DNA from: an uncultured bacterium
GTDB taxonomy: Bacteria; Hydrothermota; Tepidihabitantia; Tepidihabitantales; Tepidihabitantaceae
Reading direction: 5' to 3'
DNA: 9,969 nt
Assembly (NCBI GenBank): GCA_937139435.1
Contig: CAKZPX010000096.1
Coordinates: forward strand, 1 to 9,969
A model generated the notes under the pieces. The model did not search any database. It saw only the letters and a program-made list of their open reading frames with translations, and was not told where the DNA came from. The first letter of the stretch is position 1. Each line of letters begins with the position of its first letter. The translations under genes were made by a program, and so were the position numbers. Below, piece after piece: positions 1 to 5,337 of the stretch.

Positions 1-719
1 CCGGAGATGTCGTTAATCATATCGGCGCCCTCGTTCAGGGTGATGCTGGCGACCCGGGCGCTGGTGGTGTCAATGGAAATGGGGACCCGCACCTGTTTGC
101 GCACATTTTTCAGCACCGGGATAAGGCGTTTAAGTTGCTCTGCTGGTGGCACCGGTTTAGAACCAGGACGGGTGGATTCGGCGCCGATGTCGATTATATC
201 CGCACCATCTTCTACCAGTTGTGCTGCCCGGGCAGATGCCAGTTCCGGGTCAAGGTATCTGCCGCCATCATAAAACGAGTCCGGTGTAACATTAAGTATG
301 CCCATCAGGTAGGTTCTTTTTCCCAGGGCAAAGTTTTTGCCTCCGATATTCAGTTTATGGTCGGAGTGAATAACGGTGTTTATAAGGTTGGTGAGATCGG
401 GAACAATTTTCCGGACGCAGGCGGGCTGGTGTGCTAAACGCTGACAGAGCGCTTCAATCTGCCGGAGGTTGGCAAACAGGAGGCAGTCGCTTTTCTTTAC
501 CCTGCCGGATATAACCGACCGGTGCACCGCACAGTCCGCACCAATGGCAAGCGCGGTCTGTTTCAGGATATTGGCGCCAGCAACTGACAGTTCAGGGATT
601 TTTATCGTCAGGGTGTCCTTTTTCTTAAGAAATATATCCCAGGCAGTCTGGTCAACGCCGATGCGTGCCAGTTCTTCGTTGAGGTCAGTCGGTGTGGAGA
701 GGGAGAGCAGACGCAGCAT
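1..719 (-). CDS. folP: Dihydropteroate synthase, two-domain form (3' end beyond the left edge)
   Basis: Dihydropteroate synthase joins p-aminobenzoate to 6-hydroxymethyl-7,8-dihydropterin pyrophosphate in cytoplasmic folate synthesis. The 239 codons present start at ATG 719-717, with AAAGG about 9 nt upstream. Visible DHPS motifs are GILNVTPDSFYDGGRYL (residues 140-156), with the Asn and Asp of the NVTPDSF loop, DGADIIDIGAESTRPGSK (171-188), and the strand PISIDTT (213-219). The gene is cut at about NDIS (236-239), so the C-terminal half of the TIM barrel, with its pterin and sulfonamide loops, is not seen. Residues 1 to about 130 are an extra N-terminal domain absent from the roughly 280-residue E. 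coli enzyme. It includes GANILKQTALAIGADCAVHR (48-67), a segment I recall from longer bacterial DHPS proteins of about 390-400 residues. It lies 30 bp downstream of rocD and is probably co-transcribed with it. The assignment is firm; the role of the extra domain is not known to me. Confidence 0.96.
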   Translation of the reverse strand, partial: MLRLLSLSTPTDLNEELARIGVDQTAWDIFLKKKDTLTIKIPELSVAGANILKQTALAIGADCAVHRSVISGRVKKSDCLLFANLRQIEALCQRLAHQPACVRKIVPDLTNLINTVIHSDHKLNIGGKNFALGKRTYLMGILNVTPDSFYDGGRYLDPELASARAAQLVEDGADIIDIGAESTRPGSKPVPPAEQLKRLIPVLKNVRKQVRVPISIDTTSARVASITLNEGADMINDIS

Positions 720-749
720 AAGTTGATGCCTTTGTTTCTGACTGGTATT

Positions 750-1946
750 TCATTTAAGAACCCGGGCGATACGTTCCACTGCCCAGTCAATCTCGGACTT
801 TTGTATTACCAGCGGTGGTGCAAACCGAATGACCTTTTCGTGTGTATCTTTTGCCAGTATCCCCTCTTGGAGGAGTTTCGCGCAGTAGCCACGGGCTGGA
901 CCGGCATCAGGTTTCAGTTCCACACCGATAAACAAGCCCTTGCCCCGAATCTCAGCAACCAGGGGAGAGTTTATATTTTCCAGTTCTTTTTTGAAATAGG
1001 CGCCCAGTTCCGCAGAGCGCTCGGGCAGTTTTTCATCTATAATTACCGCCACCGCTGCCCGACCAACCGCACAGGCAAGCGGATTGCCGCCAAATGTTGA
1101 GCCGTGATTACCCGGAACAAATGCGCTCATAACCTCTTTTGAACCCAGAACCGCTGATACCGGTATACAACCGCCACCGAGCGCCTTGCCCAGGATTAAC
1201 AGGTCCGGTTTCACATCTTCATACTGATAACAGAACAGTTTCCCGGTCCTACCCAGTCCGGTCTGGATTTCATCCAGGATAAAAAGCATCCGGTGCTTCC
1301 GACACAGTTCCTGTGCCTGTTTTATATAGCCCGGTTTGGGCACAATGATACCACCCTCACCCTGAATCGGTTCAACAAGAAAGCCAACCGTATTTTCGTT
1401 TATCGCGCTGGCGAGTGCCGGTATGTCATCGTAGGGAATAACTTTAAATCCTGGAGTAAATGGACCAAAGCCGTCTTTATAGAGTGGTTCGGACGAGAAA
1501 CTGATAATTGTGATTGTCCGCCCGTGAAAATTGTTGGCGCAGACGATAATCTCGGCGTGGTCGGGCTGGACATTCTTTTTTGTGTAGCCCCAGCGGCGGG
1601 CGCATTTAATTGCGGTCTCTACCCCCTCGGCACCGGAGTTCATTAAAAGCGCCTGTTCCTGACCGGTGATGGTGCACAGCAACTGGCAGAATGGTCCTAA
1701 CTGGTCGTTATGGAACGCCCGGGAGGTAAGACACAACCGGTTCACCTGTTCCTGTAATGCCTGGATTATTCGGGGATGGCGGTGTCCCTGATTTAATGCA
1801 GAATAAGCCGAGAGCATATCAAGATATCTTTTCCCCTCAACATCCTCTACCCAGACACCTTCGCCACGGACAAGGACAACCGGAAGGGGATGATAATTAT
1901 GGGCGGCAAAATTTTCTACCAGATTGATATGTTCCTGAGTTTTCAC
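750..1946 (-). CDS. rocD: Ornithine--oxo-acid aminotransferase
   Basis: A PLP-dependent class III aminotransferase that moves the delta-amino group of ornithine to 2-oxoglutarate, giving glutamate semialdehyde/pyrroline-5-carboxylate; cytoplasmic. At 398 residues it has the family's usual length. The Schiff-base lysine is K254 in LGKALGGG, PLP-binding segments are NSGAEGVE (103-110), NNFHGRT (138-144) and DEIQTG (225-230), and HGSTFGGNP (281-289) completes the fold. Features typical of ornithine rather than acetylornithine enzymes are NYHPLPV (Y18, matching human OAT Tyr55), SAYSALNQGH (Y48, matching Tyr85), R143 (matching Arg180) and IRFAPPLVI (373-381). The start is GTG at 1946-1944, chosen because AAAGGAG lies 6 nt upstream; the nearby ATG in another frame meets a stop at once. 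It probably leads a transcript with folP. The pairing with a folate gene has no obvious metabolic logic. Confidence 0.95.
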   Translation of the reverse strand: MKTQEHINLVENFAAHNYHPLPVVLVRGEGVWVEDVEGKRYLDMLSAYSALNQGHRHPRIIQALQEQVNRLCLTSRAFHNDQLGPFCQLLCTITGQEQALLMNSGAEGVETAIKCARRWGYTKKNVQPDHAEIIVCANNFHGRTITIISFSSEPLYKDGFGPFTPGFKVIPYDDIPALASAINENTVGFLVEPIQGEGGIIVPKPGYIKQAQELCRKHRMLFILDEIQTGLGRTGKLFCYQYEDVKPDLLILGKALGGGCIPVSAVLGSKEVMSAFVPGNHGSTFGGNPLACAVGRAAVAVIIDEKLPERSAELGAYFKKELENINSPLVAEIRGKGLFIGVELKPDAGPARGYCAKLLQEGILAKDTHEKVIRFAPPLVIQKSEIDWAVERIARVLK

Positions 1947-1952
1947 ATTGCA

Positions 1953-1959
1953 CTCCTTT
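1953..1959 (-). promoter_or_regulatory. Ribosome binding site of rocD (AAAGGAG)
   Basis: AAAGGAG on the minus strand ends 6 nt before GTG 1946-1944. It decides for the GTG start and shows that this organism does use Shine-Dalgarno pairing for some genes, unlike uvrA and the TPR gene in this window. Confidence 0.8.
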
Positions 1960-1982
1960 CGTTTATCTTTTTAATTTCTTAA

Positions 1983-2010
1983 ATTTTAGCCTGAATAACT
2001 GTTCAGTCAA
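1983..2010 (-). promoter_or_regulatory. Sigma-70-type promoter of rocD-folP
   Basis: On the minus strand TTGACT (2010-2005) and TAAAAT (1988-1983) are separated by 16 bp. Transcription would begin around 1976, giving a leader of about 30 nt that contains the rocD ribosome binding site. Assigned from consensus match and position only. Confidence 0.6.
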
Positions 2011-2174
2011 TTAGCAGTGAAAACCCCGGACTATACCTTCACGGCGAGATGAAAGTGTTTATAACTATATGCTATTGTGCAGGTTAACAAGACACACACC
2101 AGATACATGGTAAAACCAGAAAATATCCCCTTTTGGTGGTTCTAATTAAAATAAAAATGGTGCCATCCTGCTAT

Positions 2175-2202
2175 TTGACATATATGCAGAGATAATTAAC
2201 AT
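2175..2202 (+). promoter_or_regulatory. Probable promoter of the endonuclease gene
   Basis: A perfect TTGACA (2175-2180) is followed after 16 bp by TAACAT (2197-2202, 4 of 6 consensus bases). A start of transcription near 2209 would leave a leader of about 11 nt with no Shine-Dalgarno sequence before ATG 2220. It is divergent from the rocD promoter; nothing else distinct was seen in the A/T-rich 273-bp space at 1947-2219. Confidence 0.5.
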
Positions 2203-2219
2203 CATTCAACCGTCTTAAT

Positions 2220-3002
2220 ATGGGAATCCTGCGCGATGTCCTTTTCTTTCTGATTGTGGTGCTCACTTTTGCCCATGACGCTGGTTTTGAGTTTCACCCC
2301 TGGAAAAGACCCCGGGCAAAGAAGTCCGGATTAAAGGTTGTTACCTATCAGGCGTTTGAATGTGGTTATCTACCACAGGTAAAACTTTCCCTTTGGGTTG
2401 CCTATTGTTACTTCTGGACACCAAACGCCAGTCTGCCGCGTTACAAAGGCAGGTTTATGCCTGATACCATTCGGTTAAGAAAATCCGAAGCAGGTTTTCC
2501 TGCCTGCTATGACAGTATTCCTGTATTTATTAGATATAAGATTGATAAAGGTCACCTGGCACCGGACGCGGCAATCAAGGTGTTTGGTCGTGCGGCACAG
2601 AAGGAGACCTATTTTTTGACCAATATTATTCCGCAGTTTGCCAATACCAACCGGTTTATCTGGTCAGCATTGGAGGATAAAATACGACGCTGGGCAGGAA
2701 GGAATGATACCGTCTGGGTGGTGGTGGGACCGCTTTTTTATCCGAACCATGACACCTTCTGGCTGGGCACACATAACATTCCCATACCCCATGCCACTTA
2801 CTGTGTGGCTGGGCGCCGGCGCCCGCCGGAGGTGCTTGCCTTTATTGTGCCTAACGACTCCATCCGGCGCACCGGTCGAGACTTGCCGAAATTTCTGGTC
2901 AGTGTGGATTCGGTGGAAAAACTTACCGCCTTAGACCTGTTTCCTGGTCTGCCGGAATCGCTGGAGCGGACGGCGCGGTTTGACCTGTGGGGTCGTCGTT
3001 AG
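2220..3002 (+). CDS. Secreted DNA/RNA non-specific endonuclease (NUC1/Serratia nuclease family)
   Basis: A beta-beta-alpha-metal nuclease that cuts single- and double-stranded DNA and RNA with Mg2+, probably outside the cytoplasm. Residues 1 to about 20 (Arg5, then hydrophobic LFFLIVVLTFA) look like a signal peptide or anchor. The catalytic motif is DKGHLAP (109-115), with H112 as general base; the family consensus is DRGH, so Lys replaces Arg. NIIPQFANTNRFIWSALE (135-152) supplies the metal ligand N144 and the conserved E152, equivalent to Asn119 and Glu127 of the Serratia enzyme. The C-terminal half keeps VVVGPLF (167-173), IPIPHATYCVA (187-197), AFIVPN (207-212) and VSVDSVEKLTALDLFPGLP (227-245). 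ATG 2220 is the first usable start after the in-frame stop at 2193-2195; no Shine-Dalgarno precedes it. Its 3' end overlaps a possible antisense gene. It could serve nutrient scavenging or act as a toxin; no immunity gene is recognisable beside it. Confidence 0.92.
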   Translation: MGILRDVLFFLIVVLTFAHDAGFEFHPWKRPRAKKSGLKVVTYQAFECGYLPQVKLSLWVAYCYFWTPNASLPRYKGRFMPDTIRLRKSEAGFPACYDSIPVFIRYKIDKGHLAPDAAIKVFGRAAQKETYFLTNIIPQFANTNRFIWSALEDKIRRWAGRNDTVWVVVGPLFYPNHDTFWLGTHNIPIPHATYCVAGRRRPPEVLAFIVPNDSIRRTGRDLPKFLVSVDSVEKLTALDLFPGLPESLERTARFDLWGRR

Positions 3003-3183
3003 ACCACTCGCGCGCTCTTTTTCTGCGGATGACTTTTTCTTTTCCTCTCACCAGAGCAAACTCAAACTCCTTTGGTAGCATTGTGACCGGCAATAAGCCA
3101 ATAATGCCAATGGTCTTTCTTTTCGCTCTTTCCCGGCGTTGCTGCTGCTTGTCCGAATAGTGATGCCTTGTTTCACCCCTCAT
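2923..3183 (-). CDS. Possible small basic protein, unknown function
   Basis: I do not recognise this 86-residue protein. Residues 1-59 lie outside other genes and are strongly basic, with clusters QQRRERAKRK (14-23) and RRKRAR (53-58) around a hydrophobic stretch IGIIGLLPVTML (25-36). The last 27 or so residues are read antisense to the endonuclease C-terminus. Because that part of the endonuclease fits its family, the tail here is probably unconstrained. The case for a real gene is its upstream region: ATG 3183-3181 is preceded after 6 nt by GGGGG within GGGGGTGAT, one mismatch from the full anti-16S complement GGAGGTGAT, and then by a near-consensus promoter. A chance ORF would rarely carry both. 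It could act as a small nucleic-acid-binding protein, or its transcript could be antisense to the nuclease mRNA. Confidence 0.45.
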   Translation of the reverse strand: MRGETRHHYSDKQQQRRERAKRKTIGIIGLLPVTMLPKEFEFALVRGKEKVIRRKRAREWSNDDPTGQTAPSAPAIPADQETGLRR

Positions 3184-3200
3184 ATATCACCCCCAATAAT

Positions 3201-3229
3201 ATTATACACAAAAACATTCAGGAAGACAA
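3201..3229 (-). promoter_or_regulatory. Strong sigma-70-type promoter facing left
   Basis: On the minus strand TTGTCT (3229-3224), a 17-bp spacer and a perfect TATAAT (3206-3201). Transcription would start near 3194, right at the GGGGGTGAT ribosome binding site (3194-3186) of the 86-codon ORF. Elongated transcripts would run antisense into the 3' end of the endonuclease gene. Confidence 0.65.
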
Positions 3230-3258
3230 TAGAGTAAATCCCTTTTGGCGTTTGTTGA

Positions 3259-3287
3259 TTGACAAGCATTTCTAAATGATCTATGAC
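3259..3287 (+). promoter_or_regulatory. Sigma-70-type promoter facing right
   Basis: A perfect TTGACA (3259-3264), a 17-bp spacer and TATGAC (3282-3287, 4 of 6). It is followed at 3296-3301 by AGGAGG, a full Shine-Dalgarno core. It is back to back with the leftward promoter at 3201-3229, with 29 bp between the two -35 elements, so the two could share a regulator. The expected gene to the right is broken. Confidence 0.55.
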
Positions 3288-3310
3288 TCACGGGCAGGAG
3301 GGGGGTTAAT

Positions 3311-3545
3311 ATTATCAGTTACTTGTGGGCGATTGAGGATTTGTTTTAGCAACTGCTGGTAGCAGGGAGCGTTATGAGAAGGTAAAGCGGGCGGTTAATG
3401 AACAGCATGGAGAACCAATTCCCGCGGAACCCCCGGAGGTGCTGTATGCGCTTTACATACAGCAACGGAGACCTGGATACCAAGCAGGGCAATTTTAATC
3501 CTGGTTTTGTTTCTGCTGTATGCCGGTTGGGTTTTAGATAATTAA
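3311..3545 (+). pseudogene. Broken small gene, or coding-like stretch split over three frames
   Basis: After AGGAGG (3296-3301) no ATG, GTG or TTG is well placed; ATT 3311 is at the right distance. Frame 2 from there reads IISYLWAIEDLF and stops at 3347-3349. Frame 1, open from 3337 to the stop at 3496-3498, reads very like a real protein, including RERYEKVKRAVNEQHG and AEPPEVLYALYIQQRRPGY. Frame 3 from about 3486 encodes RAILILVLFLLYAGWVLDN, a clean transmembrane helix ending at TAA 3543-3545. Joined by two shifts these would make a protein of roughly 75 residues with a C-terminal membrane anchor. Inference: a decayed small membrane-protein gene, or one with sequencing indels (a run of six G lies at 3300-3305). 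A structured RNA is the alternative. Its end overlaps the convergent TPR gene by 4 bp. The family is not recognised. Confidence 0.35.
3441..3463 (+). repeat. Perfect hairpin, 8-bp stem and 7-nt loop
   Basis: GCTGTATG (3441-3448) and CATACAGC (3456-3463) are exact reverse complements around the loop CGCTTTA. No U-run follows, so it is not a standard intrinsic terminator. It lies inside the broken coding-like stretch. TGCTGTATGC recurs directly at 3514-3523. Confidence 0.5.
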
Positions 3546-4786
3546 GGGTCTTCTTCTAAATCCTGACCGGAGAACTTTTGCTGGTAACGACGCCAGGATT
3601 CATCACGGATTTTTTCCCGCTGACGGGCAACATTTTCCGCTTCTTCGGTCTTGCCGAGGAAAAGCAGGGCATCGGCAAGCACGGCGTACGCCTCTTCCTC
3701 ATGAGGGTTTATCTGTATTGCTCGTTCTGCAGCGGCGATTGTATACTGGTATTCGCCCAGGTGGTAATGTAGTTCAGCCAGCATTCTCCAGTAACTGGCA
3801 TTTTCCGGATCCTGGGTGACAGCACGCTTAACCGCCTGAACGGCATCGGTGATTTTTCCAACCTCCTGATAGGCGCCGGCAAGGCGAATAAGCAGTTCCT
3901 GGTCTTGAGGTGCCCTTGCCACCAGTTGTTCCAGGTAAGGAATTGCTTCCGAAAACATCCGGAAGTGTTCAAAGAGTTCGCTGAGGATTTCAGGTTGGTG
4001 GTTAAACCGGCTTTTGATAGTCTCATAGACGTCAATGGCGTCGTCGATCAATCCGAGTCGTTTATAGCATTCCATCAGATAGAAATAGGCGGTGGGCTGT
4101 TCTGGTTCTTCGGCAATCGCCCGGGCAAATTCCCTCGCCGCCTCATCAAATATTCCCTCGGTATAATAGTCACGACCAAGGTGTTGGTGCGGATTTTCTA
4201 CGGTCGGGTCCAGACGCTTGGCATACTCGTATTGCGCCAGGGCATTGACATATTCGCCGCTCAGCGCATAACTGATGCCCAGCCATATCCGTGCCCGGAT
4301 GATGTCTGGTGATATTTCCAGCACCCGGCGGTAAACTTCGGCGCTTTTTTCCTCCGCGCCCATGTGGTCGTAGAGGATGCCCAGACCGAGGTTGAGGTCA
4401 ATGTCATCGGGAAGGGAACGAAGGGCAAGGTTAAAAAGGTGCTCGGCGCGTTCGTAGTTGGCAAAGAATAATGCCCGCACCGCCTCGCAGCCAACAGTGT
4501 AGGGATGGCGGGTGGCGAGACGCCGGACATTACGGCACACCTGTTCCATGGTTTCTTCATCAGCGAGGTTGGCTGCGGTGAGGGCAGCAAGGTAGTGACA
4601 GCGGAGGTTATCGGGGTTGGTCTCAAGGATGGTAAGAAATAGTTCCAGAGCGGTTTCGTCGTCTTCTCGGTAAAAGGCGGTCAGCGCCTCCTGGAATAAC
4701 TGGCGATTGACCGCACCGGAGCGCTGTTCAGCATCGGTCTTATTCTCGGGCTGGTTTACTGGTTGGGGAATCTCCGCACCACTCAT
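3542..4786 (-). CDS. Tetratricopeptide-repeat protein, cytoplasmic, role unknown
   Basis: A 414-residue protein made almost wholly of TPR helical hairpins, which normally act as protein-protein scaffolds. Repeats can be placed at about 27-60, 62-95, 97-130, 131-164, 165-196, 199-232, 233-264, 297-330, 331-364 and 365-397, most ending in the ...A.....P pattern (for example ALELFLTILETNPDN at 46-60 and AERAIQINPHEEE at 353-365). There is no signal peptide, membrane helix or added enzymatic domain. The first 25 residues are polar and probably disordered; the tail is acidic (DLEEDP). The start is ATG 4786-4784. No Shine-Dalgarno precedes it, and a -10-like TAATAT ends exactly 7 nt upstream, so the mRNA may be leaderless. 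It stands alone between the broken gene at 3311-3545 and the divergent uvrA region, so context gives no partner. The fold is certain; the function cannot be named. Confidence 0.93.
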   Translation of the reverse strand: MSGAEIPQPVNQPENKTDAEQRSGAVNRQLFQEALTAFYREDDETALELFLTILETNPDNLRCHYLAALTAANLADEETMEQVCRNVRRLATRHPYTVGCEAVRALFFANYERAEHLFNLALRSLPDDIDLNLGLGILYDHMGAEEKSAEVYRRVLEISPDIIRARIWLGISYALSGEYVNALAQYEYAKRLDPTVENPHQHLGRDYYTEGIFDEAAREFARAIAEEPEQPTAYFYLMECYKRLGLIDDAIDVYETIKSRFNHQPEILSELFEHFRMFSEAIPYLEQLVARAPQDQELLIRLAGAYQEVGKITDAVQAVKRAVTQDPENASYWRMLAELHYHLGEYQYTIAAAERAIQINPHEEEAYAVLADALLFLGKTEEAENVARQREKIRDESWRRYQQKFSGQDLEEDP

Positions 4787-4793
4787 TATCTTA

Positions 4794-4821
4794 ATATTAC
4801 CGGAAAAGGCGGGATATGCAA
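4794..4821 (-). promoter_or_regulatory. Promoter of the TPR gene, probably leaderless
   Basis: On the minus strand TAATAT (4799-4794) lies 7 nt before ATG 4786, the spacing expected if transcription starts at the A of the start codon. A weak -35, TTGCAT (4821-4816), is 16 bp upstream. No ribosome binding site can be found. Confidence 0.5.
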
Positions 4822-5290
4822 GCGAAACAACAAAGTGAAAGAAAGAAGGTGTTTGAGTGTGGTTAGGTTATACCGACAGGAAAATGAAGCCATTAGAATA
4901 TTAGAGTTGCCAGAACGGTGTTTTTAACGGAACCAGTGTGGTTGCAAGTGGTGGATGCATTGTATAACATATTTATTTAAAAGAAGTTATAGCAAAATAA
5001 GGCGCTGCAGAATTGTCAAAATGGGGCAGGCTGGGGGGTAACCCCGGGGTTATCCCCGGGATAGTATGGGGGGGTTACCCGAAACACAACCGCTGATTTA
5101 ATTTCGGGTTTAAGCGGGCAATTCAATCTGGATTTTAAACTGTTATTACCGGTATCCTTTATTACACCGGTTACGATATCGGTATCAGCGGTTGTTACAG
5201 CGGAGATTTTACTCCGGTGGCTAATCGGATGCTATCTGGATTGAGTACGGTGTTTTTCTTGATCAGGGTTGTGTCCGGGTGTAATCAGGA
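4822..5290. other. Divergent intergenic region between the TPR gene and uvrA
   Basis: No gene can be supported here. Positions 4822-5020 are A/T-rich. The frame ending at TAA 4926-4928 gives a protein-like LYRQENEAIRILELPERCF but has no credible start. Positions 5023-5080 hold a G/C-rich inverted-repeat cluster, listed separately. Positions 5090-5200 contain further short symmetry: CCGCTGAT (5091-5098) and ATCAGCGG (5184-5191) are exact inverted copies. Two frames are open for about 60-70 codons across 5065-5345 without a well-placed start. The stretch may be an old decayed gene or a regulatory leader. Confidence 0.4.
5036..5080. repeat. G/C-rich inverted repeat cluster
   Basis: GGGTAACCCC (5036-5045) and GGGGTTACCC (5071-5080) are exact 10-bp inverted copies with 25 bp between. 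A third near copy, GGGGTTATCCCC (5046-5057), sits directly against the first and can pair with it instead (9 of 10), so two hairpins compete. CCCCGGGG spans the joint. The plus strand also carries five G-runs (5023-5026, 5033-5038, 5046-5049, 5058-5060, 5068-5074), close to G-quadruplex spacing. No U-run follows, so it is not a standard terminator. Confidence 0.6.
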
Positions 5291-5294
5291 ATTT

Positions 5295-5310
5295 CTGTTG
5301 ACCGGGACAG
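5295..5310. promoter_or_regulatory. Candidate LexA/SOS operator of uvrA (CTGT-N8-ACAG)
   Basis: CTGT (5295-5298) and ACAG (5307-5310) flank exactly 8 bp, matching the core of the E. coli-type SOS box. It covers the whole -35 hexamer of the uvrA promoter (5298-5303), where a bound repressor would block transcription, and uvrA is a classical SOS gene. Against it, the spacer TGACCGGG is G/C-rich where known boxes are A/T-rich, many phyla use quite different LexA motifs, and no lexA is seen in the window. A second GACAG follows at 5313-5317. Confidence 0.4.
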
Positions 5311-5326
5311 GTGACAGGGATATAAT
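5298..5326 (+). promoter_or_regulatory. Sigma-70-type promoter of uvrA
   Basis: TTGACC (5298-5303, 5 of 6), a 17-bp spacer and a perfect TATAAT (5321-5326). Only 11 nt separate the -10 box from ATG 5338, so the transcript would have a leader of a few nucleotides at most and no room for a ribosome binding site. Confidence 0.75.
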
Positions 5327-5337
5327 TTTATTTCCAG

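Noticed and set aside
723..1100. 125-codon plus-strand open frame
   Set aside because: It is antisense to the conserved C-terminal part of rocD, has no family features and no ribosome binding site.
3290..3545. SRP RNA, tmRNA, RNase P RNA or 6S RNA
   Set aside because: I looked for their conserved cores (the SRP tetraloop segment, the tmRNA tag and T-arm, and the RNase P core) and found none.
3905..4312. 135-codon plus-strand open frame
   Set aside because: It is the antisense shadow of the TPR gene, whose helical repeats clearly define the coding strand.
4803..4928. Small open frame on the plus strand ending in LYRQENEAIRILELPERCF
   Set aside because: The composition is protein-like, but there is no start codon with a ribosome site or promoter, and an open frame of this length is expected by chance.
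5036..5080. Intrinsic terminator or CRISPR-like repeat
   Set aside because: No U-run follows the stem, and the copies are not regularly spaced repeats with unique spacers.
5065..5241. Open frame of about 58 codons upstream of uvrA (ending LLRWLIGCYLD)
   Set aside because: It has no start codon with a ribosome site, another frame over the same bases is open as well, and no family is recognisable.
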